Shown: positions 38,166 to 47,557, numbered from the stretch's first letter. The stretch: 64,000 nucleotides of DNA from Gammaproteobacteria bacterium (GCA_030427485.1 JAUICG010000003.1:62001-126000); one strand, 5' to 3'. Numbers and translations are program-made. The notes: generated by a model not told the origin, from the letters alone.

Positions 38166-39056
38166 ATGAGAAATCCGCCGAGCGTATCGCTGTGCAGACG
38201 TCGGTTTTCCATCCCGCTGCTTGTAGTGTTTGTATTATGTGTCTCCGGGGCGGGCGTGGTGGTCGCGCACAGCGAACTCCCGCGTCAGATTGAGCAACTG
38301 ACGGTCAGTATACGGGCGAATCCCGGCAGTGCGGCCCTGTATCTGGAGCGGGGTGAACAGTATCGCAGGGAACAGCACTGGAACGAGGCGCTCGCGGATT
38401 TTGACACGGCGCAACAACTGGAGCCCGGCAATATGCAGGCCGAACTCGGGCGGGGTTTGACCTGGTTTGACCGTGGCGATTACCAGCGAGCCATCGGACT
38501 TGTGGATCGGGTTGTTTCCGCGCAACCCGACAATGCACGCGCGCGACTGACCCGAGCCACGGCCTTGCGGATGAGTGGCGATCCGCTGGCGGCGGCTGCG
38601 GAGTACGCGCAGCTGATCCAGTTGTTCGCGCCGCCTGATAATCCGTTGCCGGAATATTACTACGAGCACGCGCGCGCGCTCGAGGCTGCGGGAACTGAGT
38701 ATGTCGACGCGGCGCTGCACTCGCTCGATGCCGGCTGTGTGCGCCTCGGCGCTATTCGTGTGCTGCAGGACTATGCGGTCGCACTGGAGCGCGGGCGCGG
38801 GAATTATGAGGCTGCCCTGCATCGGCTGGACCGGATAATTGGCCAGTCAGCGCGCAAGGAGTCGCTGCTACTGGCGCGTGGTGACTTGCAGCGTGCCAGT
38901 GGCATGAGCCGGGAGGCGGAACAGAGCTATGCAGCCGCGCTGGCGGCGATTGATGCGCTGCCGGCGCGGCACCGCAATTCGCGGCTCATGGTGGACCTGC
39001 GCAATACGCTGGAACAGCGCATGCTGTCTCCGGTGCAGCCCGGCGCGGACGGTTAG
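38166..39056 (+). CDS. exported TPR protein
   Basis: A 296-residue protein with an N-terminal signal or anchor (FSIPLLVVFVLCVSGAGVVVAHS) followed by TPR units. ALYLERGEQYRREQHWNEALADFDTAQQLEP is a textbook repeat; others are LGRGLTWFDRGDYQRAIGLVDRVVSAQP and RLTRATALRMSGDPLAAAAEYAQLIQL. These make a helical scaffold, probably periplasmic, for binding another protein. It ends four bases before the ATG of the secreted metallophosphatase, so the two should be co-transcribed and the TPR protein may help its secretion or assembly. Confidence 0.82.
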   Translation: MRNPPSVSLCRRRFSIPLLVVFVLCVSGAGVVVAHSELPRQIEQLTVSIRANPGSAALYLERGEQYRREQHWNEALADFDTAQQLEPGNMQAELGRGLTWFDRGDYQRAIGLVDRVVSAQPDNARARLTRATALRMSGDPLAAAAEYAQLIQLFAPPDNPLPEYYYEHARALEAAGTEYVDAALHSLDAGCVRLGAIRVLQDYAVALERGRGNYEAALHRLDRIIGQSARKESLLLARGDLQRASGMSREAEQSYAAALAAIDALPARHRNSRLMVDLRNTLEQRMLSPVQPGADG

Positions 39057-39060
39057 ATCG

Positions 39061-40971
39061 ATGCGAATCTGCATGCCGCAATCCGGGTTGTCGCTGGTGC
39101 TGACGATCCCCCTGGGCATACTGCTATTAATTCTCGCTTCCCGCCCGGCGGCTGCGGAGACACCGGGCGACCGCGACGCCGCTCAGGCATCTGCCGACGT
39201 CAGCGTTTCTCTGCGGGAGGTACTGGCGTCCTGGTTTTCCGCCCCGGAGGTCGTTGCGGTCTCGCGCGGGCCGTACCTGCAAAGCGGCACGCCGACCAGC
39301 ATCATTGTAAAATGGAACACCACGCTGCCAGCGGACAGCGTGGTCCGCTATGGCAGCGCTCCGGGAAACCTGACCGAATCGGCTGGCAGTGCGGACCTGA
39401 GTACCGAGCATGAGATAACGCTCAGCGGCCTGGCGCCCGAGACCGCGTATTACTACTCGGTCGGCAGCAGTTCGCAGGTGCTGGCTGGGGACGATGCCGA
39501 TCACCGGTTTGTCACCTCACCCGTCGTCGGTACCGCCAGACCAACGCGTATCTGGGTGTTGGGCGACTCCGGGACGGCCAATGCGAACGCCGTTGCGGTG
39601 GCCGACGCCTACAGAAGCTATGCCAGTGACAGGCCTGCTGACCTGTGGATGATGCTGGGCGACAATGCCTACACCAGCGGGACACAAAGCCAGTACCAGG
39701 CTGCGGTGTTCGATATCTACCCGGATGTGCTGCGCACGGCCGTACTGTGGCCCACGCTGGGAAACCACGATGGTATCTCCGCGGATTCGGCCACGCAGAG
39801 CGGCCCCTACTACGACATATTCAGCCTACCCAAGGCGGGGGAAGCGGGTGGCCTGGCGTCGGGGACAGAGGCCTATTATGCGTTCGATTATGGCAATATC
39901 CATTTCATTTGCCTGGATTCTCAGGAAACCGACCGCTCCCCCGGTGGCGCGATGCTGACCTGGGCAGCGGCCGATATCGCGCAGACTACGCAGGACTGGA
40001 TTATCGCGTTCTGGCACCACCCGCCGTACAGCAAGGGCAGCCACGATTCCGATACCGAGGGTAAGCTGGTCCAGATGCGGGAAAACGCGCTACCGATACT
40101 GGAGGCGGCCGGGGTGGATCTCGTGCTGTCGGGACACAGCCATTCCTATGAGCGCTCCTTCCTGTTGCACGGGCACTACGGTGCATCGGATACGCTGAGC
40201 GATGCGATGAAAGTCGATGACGGCAATGGCCGGGAGGGCGAAGACGGTGCCTACAAGGCGGTTTATGATGAGCAGAACCCCTACCGGGGAGCCGTCTATG
40301 TCACTGCGGGCAGTTCCGGGAAGATCAGCGGAGGCCCGCTGGATCATCCGGTGATGGTCCACGCTTCACTGAATGTGCTCGGCTCCATGGTGCTGGACGT
40401 CGAAGGCAATCGGCTGGATGCGCGGTTTATTCGCAGTGATGGCAGTGTCGCCGATGCATTCACCATTCTCAAGATTCCCGACAACTGTCCCTCGCTTGCC
40501 AATCCTGCGCAAACGGATACGGACGGTGATGCGCTGGGGGATGCCTGTGATTCCGACGATGACAACGATGGTCTCGACGACGGCTTCGAAAACAGCATCG
40601 GCACCAATCCGCTGTTGCCGGACAGTGACGGTGACGGACTCAGTGACTTCGCCGAGGTGAGCTATGACGGCGACTCGTCCGCGTATAATCCGGTGAGTGA
40701 TCTCAATCCGCTGGCAACGGATACTGATGGCGACGGTATCGCTGATAACATTGACCTTTCGCCACACGGAGACGGCGATCTCGCACCACTGGGTTCACCG
40801 AACGGCCTGCTCAACCTGGGGGATTACCTTGTGATGCAGCGTATACTGACCGGACATATCGCCGCCACTGCCCTCGAACTGGAGCACGGAGACCTGTACC
40901 CGGTGGGCGCGCCGGATGGCAAGATCGACATCTCTGACCTGCTGCAGATGCGGGCCTTGCTCGGTTGGTGA
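39061..40971 (+). CDS. secreted metallophosphatase with calcium-binding repeats
   Basis: The 636-residue protein has a signal peptide (MRICMPQSGLSLVLTIPLGILLLILASRPAAA) and a fibronectin-like purple-acid-phosphatase N-domain at about 65-155 (GPYLQSGTPTSIIVKWNT). A metallophosphatase core at about 165-430 has GDSG, GDNAY, GNHDG, FWHHPPY and SGHSHSYERS, all metal-ligand motifs. TSP3-like DTDGDALGDACDSDDDNDG repeats near 500-570 and two dockerin-like EF-hand segments (NGLLNLGDYL, DGKIDISDL) close the protein. The acidic repeats bind calcium. The dockerin pair suggests attachment to a cohesin, but no cohesin was seen. The ATG at 39061 lies four bases after the TPR gene. Confidence 0.9.
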   Translation: MRICMPQSGLSLVLTIPLGILLLILASRPAAAETPGDRDAAQASADVSVSLREVLASWFSAPEVVAVSRGPYLQSGTPTSIIVKWNTTLPADSVVRYGSAPGNLTESAGSADLSTEHEITLSGLAPETAYYYSVGSSSQVLAGDDADHRFVTSPVVGTARPTRIWVLGDSGTANANAVAVADAYRSYASDRPADLWMMLGDNAYTSGTQSQYQAAVFDIYPDVLRTAVLWPTLGNHDGISADSATQSGPYYDIFSLPKAGEAGGLASGTEAYYAFDYGNIHFICLDSQETDRSPGGAMLTWAAADIAQTTQDWIIAFWHHPPYSKGSHDSDTEGKLVQMRENALPILEAAGVDLVLSGHSHSYERSFLLHGHYGASDTLSDAMKVDDGNGREGEDGAYKAVYDEQNPYRGAVYVTAGSSGKISGGPLDHPVMVHASLNVLGSMVLDVEGNRLDARFIRSDGSVADAFTILKIPDNCPSLANPAQTDTDGDALGDACDSDDDNDGLDDGFENSIGTNPLLPDSDGDGLSDFAEVSYDGDSSAYNPVSDLNPLATDTDGDGIADNIDLSPHGDGDLAPLGSPNGLLNLGDYLVMQRILTGHIAATALELEHGDLYPVGAPDGKIDISDLLQMRALLGW

Positions 40972-41022
40972 GTCGCCGGGTCGACGTCGTAGCCCCGGCC
41001 GGGATGACGGGAAGTATTGCAA

Positions 41023-41039
41023 GCGCCCGGCAAGGGCGC
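41023..41039. terminator. possible bidirectional hairpin between convergent genes
   Basis: GCGCCC-GGCAA-GGGCGC forms a six-base stem in the 72-base gap between the convergent phosphatase and LTxxQ protein genes. A CCCGGCCGGG palindrome lies about 25 bases to the left. There is no T-run on either side, so intrinsic termination is uncertain. Confidence 0.35.
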
Positions 41040-41043
41040 GGCA

Positions 41044-41532
41044 CTATTCGGACTCATCTGGCTCGATAGCACCTTTTAGTCTTGTGCCAAGCGTTTTCCG
41101 CTTCAGGCTGATTTCCTCGTCCAGTTGGTCGATCTGCCGCTCAGTGAGTGTGTTTTTAATGGCGATCAGGAGTCGAAAATGCGCCATCTTGAAACGCGAC
41201 TCCAGCGCCAGCACTTTCTCCGCCAGCGCCAGCGATGCCTCTGTGTCAATACGATAGGCATCGAGTGACTGCTGTAATTTCTGCTGCTCGCTCTGCATGG
41301 TCCACTGTAAATCGGCTACTTCGGACTGAAAACCGGTTACCGCATCGACGATCAATTTGCGTTGGGCCTCGGTAATGCCGAGGCGCTCCTGGTAGCGCAT
41401 GATCATATCGGGCGGGTACAGGCCCATTTTCAGAGCCTCCCGTTTACCTTGAACGTTGCGCGCGGGATCTGCAAGTGCAGTGCTGCCCAGAAAAATACAG
41501 CTTGCGATCAACAGTAGTTTTATCAGTTTCAT
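41044..41532 (-). CDS. periplasmic LTxxQ-family protein (CnrX/Spy-like)
   Basis: A 162-residue exported helical protein: signal peptide MKLIKLLLIASCIFLGSTALADP, then two TxxQ motifs (GITEAQRKLI near residue 50 and LTERQIDQLDEE near 135) linked by long amphipathic helices. This is the Spy/CpxP/CnrX superfamily, which includes periplasmic chaperones and metal sensors. The ATG at 41532 has GGAGGATTGG upstream. It is the last gene of a unit whose preceding genes encode a membrane anti-sigma candidate and an ECF sigma factor, so a sensory role like CnrX is likely. Only one His remains in the mature part, so metal sensing is not assured. Confidence 0.8.
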   Translation of the reverse strand: MKLIKLLLIASCIFLGSTALADPARNVQGKREALKMGLYPPDMIMRYQERLGITEAQRKLIVDAVTGFQSEVADLQWTMQSEQQKLQQSLDAYRIDTEASLALAEKVLALESRFKMAHFRLLIAIKNTLTERQIDQLDEEISLKRKTLGTRLKGAIEPDESE

Positions 41533-41557
41533 CGCCAATCCTCCAAATCGTCGAAGC

Positions 41558-41944
41558 TCAGTGTGTGCGTTGCAGCTCGACTGAAATAGTCTCTGTCTGA
41601 TACATCTCCGGCAGTCCAACCATGCCGGGCAATGTGCCCCGCGAGACTGACAACAGTGTGTCGGTAGTGAGGCTGCTCGCCTTCATCACAGCGGCATATT
41701 GCTCAGCCGGATTCAGACGGTCAGGCTCATGGTTGAGCAGCAGCACCAGGACCGCGAGCGCGGCGAGCGCTGCGGCCGCAGCGGGTAGAGTCCGATACAG
41801 CTTGTGCGCCCGCACCAGCGGAGCACGCTGCGACAGTGCTGCCTCATCCGGAAAGGCCGGTGCCTGCCTGGCATCCGCGCGGCGCATTTGCCTGAATAAC
41901 AGCGCCAGACTTTCATCGTTGCGGGTATGAGATGGCTTATGCAT
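41558..41944 (-). CDS. candidate membrane anti-sigma factor, no zinc motif
   Basis: 128 residues. A 50-residue N-terminal cytoplasmic part (NDESLALLFRQMRRADARQAPAFPD) precedes one membrane helix (LPAAAAALAALAVLVLLLNH) and a 55-residue periplasmic tail. It contains no cysteine, so it is not a zinc-type (HxxxCxxC) anti-sigma. The call rests on its position: its start overlaps the end of the ECF sigma gene by eight bases, a common sigma/anti-sigma arrangement. CnrY, which also has one helix and no zinc motif, is a fair comparison. I would not call it from sequence alone. Confidence 0.65.
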   Translation of the reverse strand: MHKPSHTRNDESLALLFRQMRRADARQAPAFPDEAALSQRAPLVRAHKLYRTLPAAAAALAALAVLVLLLNHEPDRLNPAEQYAAVMKASSLTTDTLLSVSRGTLPGMVGLPEMYQTETISVELQRTH

Positions 41945-42527
41945 ATGTGTCGCTCTCTGACAGTAGGCGCAGCAGGCCTTCCTTGCCGCGGTGATAGTGC
42001 GTTCTCGCCGACCCCACTGAGACCTGTACAGTCGCAGCAGCCTCCTCCAGGGTTAATTCACAGTAAAACACCAGGTGCAGGATTTCCCGCTGGCGTTGCG
42101 AAAGTTGCAGTAGCGCCTGCCGCAGTTGTCGCGACGTTTCGCCTTCGTGCAGCGCTTCGACCGGTGGACTGTTTTGCCTCGCAGTGTCCCGCTCCCGCAT
42201 CAGTATTTCCGGAACCATACGCTGTTTCATTAGCGAGTGCCTCGTGTGACTACGTTTCACATCCGCAGCGACCAGCCTGATAACACCGAAAAACCAGGTC
42301 TTGATGGAGGACTTGCGGCCGAACACCGCGCGCCCATCCAGCACCCGCAAGTACGCCTCCTGCAGTACATCCTCAGCCTGATCCTGGTGCCAGGCGCAAC
42401 AGGCCAATGCCCAGCCGAAGCTGTCGCTGTGTATGTCTTTCAATTCTTCAAGAAGCGCGGGCACAACTGGCTCCCTCTCGGCGCTCGGCAAGCTATTGTA
42501 CTGCGCTGTTTCGCCCGGGAAATACAC
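41937..42527 (-). CDS. ECF-family RNA polymerase sigma factor
   Basis: A 196-residue ECF sigma. Region 2 is near residues 40-105 (DQAEDVLQEAYLRVLDGRAVFGRKSSIKTWFFGVIRLVAAD). Region 4 is near 130-185, with LSQRQREILHLVFYCELTLEEAAATVQVSVGSARTHYHRGKEGL as the helix-turn-helix. There is no sigma-70 region 1 or 3, which defines the ECF class. The start is the GTG at 42527, 18 bases after the DUF1501 stop. GGAG lies 12 bases upstream, which is long, so a slightly later start is possible. It is coupled to the downstream anti-sigma candidate by an eight-base overlap. Targets are not known. Confidence 0.92.
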   Translation of the reverse strand: MYFPGETAQYNSLPSAEREPVVPALLEELKDIHSDSFGWALACCAWHQDQAEDVLQEAYLRVLDGRAVFGRKSSIKTWFFGVIRLVAADVKRSHTRHSLMKQRMVPEILMRERDTARQNSPPVEALHEGETSRQLRQALLQLSQRQREILHLVFYCELTLEEAAATVQVSVGSARTHYHRGKEGLLRLLSESDTYA

Positions 42528-42545
42528 GGATTGGACCCGCTCCGG

Positions 42546-43931
42546 TCACGACATGAAATCCAGGGCACCGGAAGGAAAACTGGCCAGACCGGGCAGGGCC
42601 GTGTGCAGTTCCTGCTGGTTCAGCCCGAACCAGTTGCCCAGTGGGGCGGCGAACTGTTCGACCGATACCGAGGGAATCAGGCGGCCGTTACCGGCATCCT
42701 GGTCGTGTCCAAGTGCCGACACCGGGATGTCACCGTAAATATCGCCGCCTTTGACTGCCCCTCCCACAACGAAGTGATGACTCCCCCAACCGTGGTCCGT
42801 GCCATCACCATTCACTGTCAGCGTGCGGCCAAAATCCGCGGCGGTGAAAGCGGTGACATCGTTGGCCACACCCAGTTCTTCAGTCGCCCGGTAAAACGCG
42901 GTGAGAGAGTCACTGATATCCTGCTGCAATGCGGGCAAGTCGTCCGCCTGGGTCGAGTGAGTATCGAAGCCTCCCAGGGATACAAAAAACACCTGCCGGG
43001 ATGCGCCCAGTGTGGAGCGCACCGCGATGGTTTGCGCGACTGCGCGCAGCTGTGCGCCGAGAGCGCTGGCGGGAAAAGGGGTATTTACGCCTGCGCCGGC
43101 CTGCAAGGCGGTATCGAGGGTATCGTTTGCCGCCAGTGATACCCGGCTGAGATTGATGAAGTCGCGTTCGAACAGGTTGCTGCGATTTGCCCCTGCTGAT
43201 TCAAAGTGTTCCCGCAACACCGCGCTTAGCTGCCGCGGCGCCGCTTCGATGACACGAATGGCAGGAACGCCGCCGGCACTGATCTGGAATGGCGACACCC
43301 GTTCACCGGTAAGGAATACTGAATTACCCCCCAGCGAAATCTGTGAGAACACGCTCTGTGTATTGCCTGTAACGGTGGCGTCGCCAAAGCGTCCCCCCCA
43401 GCCGAGTTGGGCTCCCTCCGGCGCGAAGGACATCCAGGTGGATTGCTGGTCGTTGTGTGAAAACAGGCGTGCGGGGACGTTGGCGGTATTGCCTGTAAAT
43501 CCGGCGCGGTCAGTCGGTTCCCGCAGCGGGCCGACATTGCCGATCACGGCGGCGCGACCCTGTGCGAACAGGCCGTGTATTCCGCTCATCTGTGGGGGCA
43601 GGGCGAACTGGCGTGTGCCGAAGTTGTTGTTGAACGGCGCCAGCGGCAGCAGGGCTTCCCTGGCGCGCGTGGAGCCGCCCGGTTGAGCGGCGTAGATGTC
43701 GAGCAAGGCAGCGCGAATGCCCGCGTAGTCGTTGTAGGAAGCCGTATCGTAGGGCAGTACAGTATCGTGACAGTCCATGCCGCCAAACAGGAAAACGCAT
43801 ACCAGCGCACGGTACTCGGAGGTATCCGCGGCGTGCGCATTGATTCCCGCCAGTAAACCCGGCATGGAACTTCCGGACATCATAACGGGCAGCGCCAGGG
43901 AAGACTTCAGGAAGCTTCTTCGATTTTGCAT
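42546..43931 (-). CDS. DUF1501 protein with Tat signal (sulfatase-like fold)
   Basis: This 461-residue protein begins MQNRRSFLKSSLALPV, a twin-arginine signal, so it is exported folded. The mature part has the DUF1501 pattern: VCVFLFGGMDCHDTVLPYD near residue 42-60, QVFFVSLGGFDTHSTQ near 315-330, and FGRTLTVNGDGTDHGWGSHHFVVGG near 366-390. DUF1501 is related to the alkaline phosphatase/sulfatase fold, but members mostly lack known substrates. It starts 25 bases after the DUF1800 stop codon. The DUF1800-DUF1501 pair is widespread, and the ECF sigma factor following it is the unusual part. Confidence 0.93.
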   Translation of the reverse strand: MQNRRSFLKSSLALPVMMSGSSMPGLLAGINAHAADTSEYRALVCVFLFGGMDCHDTVLPYDTASYNDYAGIRAALLDIYAAQPGGSTRAREALLPLAPFNNNFGTRQFALPPQMSGIHGLFAQGRAAVIGNVGPLREPTDRAGFTGNTANVPARLFSHNDQQSTWMSFAPEGAQLGWGGRFGDATVTGNTQSVFSQISLGGNSVFLTGERVSPFQISAGGVPAIRVIEAAPRQLSAVLREHFESAGANRSNLFERDFINLSRVSLAANDTLDTALQAGAGVNTPFPASALGAQLRAVAQTIAVRSTLGASRQVFFVSLGGFDTHSTQADDLPALQQDISDSLTAFYRATEELGVANDVTAFTAADFGRTLTVNGDGTDHGWGSHHFVVGGAVKGGDIYGDIPVSALGHDQDAGNGRLIPSVSVEQFAAPLGNWFGLNQQELHTALPGLASFPSGALDFMS

Positions 43932-43956
43932 GATCAATAACCTGTCGAGTTCGCGC

Positions 43957-45738
43957 TCAGCGCAGGACAATGTATTCGGGTGAGGTCATTACCAGTACGC
44001 TGGCCAGGCGCGCACGCAAGAGCAGGTCCTCATCGGTTTCAGCGGCCAGTCTGTCGAGGAGGCTAGTGATGCGTGCCCGCGTGTCTTCCTGCAGTGTGCC
44101 GTGCGTCAGCAGCGTGTCGAGATTGTCCAGCAGCGCCTGTGGGTCGTCCGCAAGGGCAGCCTGCGTTGTGTAGTTCGCGACATAAGTTGGTGCAATGCCC
44201 GGGTCGACTTTGGGTGATACGCCAAACGCAAAAGAGGTCAGGAAGTTGGGGTAGCCGACCACGGTGCTGGCATTGGTAATTTGTAATTCGGGTGCGGTCA
44301 GCCCCGCTGCGCCGGTCTCGGTACCCGGCGCGATATAACCGGGGCGATAAAAGTTAAACACCGAGGGAGATCGATACGCCTGCTGTCCTAGCGCTTCGGC
44401 CCGATTCGTATTGCGCAGTGAAAGCTCGTTTCCGGCTTCGGCACTGTTGATTTCAAAAGCGCGCGCCCAGTGGGTGAAGCGCAGCACGGGTTCACGCAAC
44501 TTGCCAAACTGCGGGTTGTCTACAGATGTCTCGGCACGGGCTTCCCTGTCCAGCAGAATCGCGGCAATCACCGCTTTCAGGTCACCCCGTTCACCACTTC
44601 CCACGAGCGTACCGGAAGGCAGCGCGTACTCACCCTCGTCAAATGCGGCGGCCACGCGGCTGACATAGTCCGGGCTGGGTGCGCTGGTGACAAAGCGCTG
44701 TATAAGTTGCCTGCCGACAAAGGGTCCCACGTTGGAGTGGGCGAAGATACCGTCCAGCGCCAGCGTGATACTTTGCCCGCCAGGAGTATTCTCGGGAATC
44801 TCCACTGTGAGAAAACGCTTGGCACGCTGCGAGTGAAACGGCTCGTACATCACCAGTGGAGAGTGGAATGCTGTCAAGGGTACGAGTTGTAAAGGCGTCT
44901 GGAATCGCGGTGCGTCGAAACTGAGGCCGGTGAAGACCTTGGCGAGTTCTGTGATGTCCCGGTTATCGTACAATTCTACCTCGCTGCCGTCCGGATTCGT
45001 AACCGGCGTGCCATCGGCATTCAGTGCCACCAGCCCGATGGTGAACAACTGCAGCAATTCACGCGCATAGTTTTCGTCCGGCACGCGGCCCACTGCCGGA
45101 TCCGCTTTCTCATTCCGCAGGTAGGTTAGAAAAACCGCCATCGCGGGCGAATAGGTGACTCGCTGCAGCAGCTCGCGATAATTGCCGAACGCGCCTTCAG
45201 TTAGAATGTCCGCGTAGTGGGCGAGTGCCTGGGGCGCCCGACCCGCATTGCTGTCACCTGACACCACCAGTATCTGCGACAGCGCGAACGCCATACGCTG
45301 GCGCAACTGATCATCGCCTTCAATGGCGGTTTTCCAGAAAGAGTCGGATGGCAGAAATACGAGTTCGGGAAGGGGCATGCCATTACTGCCGACAAATGTG
45401 CCGTCTTCGGGGAACTGCGACAACACCCGTTCAAGGTGCAGCGATGCGGGTTTTTCAAACTCGGCCAACAGCCATTGCTCCAGGCCCAGTGAAACCAACT
45501 CTTCAATCGCCACCGGACTGGGCCCGAATGTAGCCTGACTGAGAAAGCGACTGGCCTGCTGTTCGGTGATGGCTGGCGGTTCGGGTGGCGGCACCGGCGG
45601 TTCAACCACCGGTGGGGGGGCACCGACAGTTGAAGAAGAACCGCCGCCACCGCCGCCACCGCCGCCACAGGCGACGAGCAACACGGTGGATACCAGCAAC
45701 AAGAGCGTTCGCAAGTACGTTGACCTGGAAGGCTGCAT
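43957..45738 (-). CDS. DUF1800 family lipoprotein
   Basis: A 593-residue lipoprotein. It has a signal peptide with lipobox LVAC (RTLLLLVSTVLLVAC), a spacer of nine glycines and a Pro-rich stretch (PPPVVEPPVPPPEPP). The DUF1800 domain then begins ASRFLSQATFGPSPVAIEEL near residue 65. Inside it are RQRMAFALSQILVVS, NYARELLQLFTIGL and FYRPGYI, all hallmarks of the family. The ATG at 45738 has GGAGA six bases upstream and directly precedes the signal. No enzymatic function is established. It is the first gene of the five-gene unit. An ECF-like promoter (CAACC about 14 bases before GTC) may lie at 45781-45811 on the minus strand, but the match is weak. Confidence 0.93.
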   Translation of the reverse strand: MQPSRSTYLRTLLLLVSTVLLVACGGGGGGGGGSSSTVGAPPPVVEPPVPPPEPPAITEQQASRFLSQATFGPSPVAIEELVSLGLEQWLLAEFEKPASLHLERVLSQFPEDGTFVGSNGMPLPELVFLPSDSFWKTAIEGDDQLRQRMAFALSQILVVSGDSNAGRAPQALAHYADILTEGAFGNYRELLQRVTYSPAMAVFLTYLRNEKADPAVGRVPDENYARELLQLFTIGLVALNADGTPVTNPDGSEVELYDNRDITELAKVFTGLSFDAPRFQTPLQLVPLTAFHSPLVMYEPFHSQRAKRFLTVEIPENTPGGQSITLALDGIFAHSNVGPFVGRQLIQRFVTSAPSPDYVSRVAAAFDEGEYALPSGTLVGSGERGDLKAVIAAILLDREARAETSVDNPQFGKLREPVLRFTHWARAFEINSAEAGNELSLRNTNRAEALGQQAYRSPSVFNFYRPGYIAPGTETGAAGLTAPELQITNASTVVGYPNFLTSFAFGVSPKVDPGIAPTYVANYTTQAALADDPQALLDNLDTLLTHGTLQEDTRARITSLLDRLAAETDEDLLLRARLASVLVMTSPEYIVLR

Positions 45739-45884
45739 AGCTTTCTCCATCAAGCGATTTTCAGTTAGTCGCGCCGCTACCGGTTTTATATGACAAGCGA
45801 TGTGGCGGGTTGCAAAAAAGTACGCCATTACATTCAAGTTTGTACAGCAAGCGCGAAATACTGCCTGCTTGCGAACGTGGTATC

Positions 45885-47456
45885 TTACTCCGCTGTGCGC
45901 GCCTGCGTCTTGATCAACTCACCATCCGGCGGCAGTATGAAGCGCGCCTCGACCGCGCGGTCGGTGGCTGTGTCGATGGCATCAATGTAGGCTTCCTGGC
46001 TGGGATACAGCATCGACAGGGTGGTGTCGTCAAACAGCGCCGTCGTGCCGAACAGGAAGCAGAAACTGGTGCCGGACTGCCCGGCGCCGGAGAATGTCGC
46101 AACTGGCGCGTCCACATAGGGAGTGCGAACGCCGCCGATGGTATTGCCATATTCGTCCCGCTGCAGGGCTGTACCGGCGGCATTGCGCGCTATGGGCAAC
46201 GCTGATGGCGCACTCTCGCCATGCCTGATCCAGTTGTCGAGCGCGCTGATCGCGGCCTTGAGAACCCAGTGGCCGGGACCGTCGTTGATGGGCAGCTCGC
46301 ACTAGATGACACCTGCAGAGTCGCCGGATTTTGTTTCGATGACCGTCGCGACGCCGGGATCGTTGCCCCGATCGTAGGGACCCTTTACCACGCCGTAGGC
46401 ATCGTAGTGCGCGTTTCCGGCGACCTCCCAGAGCCGGAAGTTGGCGGCATCGGGCTGGGCCGCGATGACCGAGCCATCGCGGGCGATGTCGGTCTCAGTC
46501 TCGACATCGATGACCGGTTCGGGAAAGTCGGAACGGATGCGCGTCGGCCTCGGCGTGGGTACAGCGATCTGGGGTTCCTGCGATAAAGGGGCGCTGCCAT
46601 CGCGGTGACTGTGGATCAGGAAGCCATCGAACAGTTCAATGGTGGGATGGATGGCATTGACATAGGTGGTCAAACGCCCGGCGGACTGCGACTCGCCAAC
46701 CCCGATCATGTACCGCACCTGCAATCCGTCGAGCGGATCGATTCCTGTGGGATTGCGTACCGCCTGGGCTGCCTGCGAATAGATATCGTAGGAGAAGCTG
46801 TCGCCGGGATGGCTGAGAACGCCGTAGCGTTCGGCGTCAATCACTTTCAGCGATACATCGTAGGGGGCAGAGGAACTGCCCTCAACGCCCGCTGCCTGCG
46901 CGGACACGCCAATCCAGGCATACCCGTTGCGCATCAGCTCGGTATGCGTCTGCACGAGTTCAGGAGCGGCATCGGTACCGCCGGAGACATTCAGCCATTC
47001 GACCACGACCGTGCCGTTGAAGTCGGCCGCGTTGTCCGGACGCAGGACAACGATCCTTGTCCTGTATTCGGCGCTGTCGGCGGCCTGTGCCGACCACATA
47101 CCATCCTCCGTGAGTACGTCACTGGCGATGTAGGACGAAGCGGTACCGGAAATGAAATATTCACTCTCTCTGTAGCCCACCTCGCCCTCGTCGAAATAGA
47201 GGCCGGCGTAGAAGGGCGTGCCCGGGGTGTAGTTGAGCAGGTCGGTGACGTCAATGCTGATCGATCCGATGGTCACCTTGCAGCAGTTTTCCCCGCCACC
47301 AGTGGTGATCGGCCCTTCCACCAGTGGGTTGGCGGCCTGGGGCCTGGACGCGTGGGCGGTGGAGTCATCGGTATCGGAGCACGCGGTCAGTGCCAGGAGC
47401 AGCGTCAGCACTGTCGCGCGTTTGCCACATGTGTAAAAGCTCGCGGCGTACAACAT
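45885..47456 (-). pseudogene. alpha/beta-hydrolase lipoprotein interrupted by an in-frame TAG
   Basis: One continuous minus-strand frame of 524 codons contains a single stop, TAG at 46302-46304, 140 codons before the natural TAA at 45885-45887. The first part (384 residues) is a lipoprotein (LLALTAC lipobox) with the alpha/beta-hydrolase-10 pattern: FNGTVVVEWLNVSGGTDAAP near 150 and the nucleophile segment GVGESQSAGRL near 258. After the stop the frame continues without a shift and still looks protein-like (CELPINDGPGHWVLKAAISALDNWIRHG). One C-to-T change of CAG would make this stop. The catalytic His is probably in the lost part, so the truncated protein is likely inactive. The ATG at 47456 follows GGAG. 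Confidence 0.85.
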
Positions 47457-47557
47457 AGTGACAAACTCCAGGGGTGGACTCACCCCGATTATCATTATCA
47501 TCTGGCGCCTACCGTTCTATGAGTATAGTGCGCGAGTCGGGTGCTCACAATGGCGTA

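Noticed and set aside
46302..46304. TAG as a recoded (pyrrolysine) codon
   Set aside because: No Pyl genes or context were seen; the family residue is expected to be Gln. A nonsense change is simpler.
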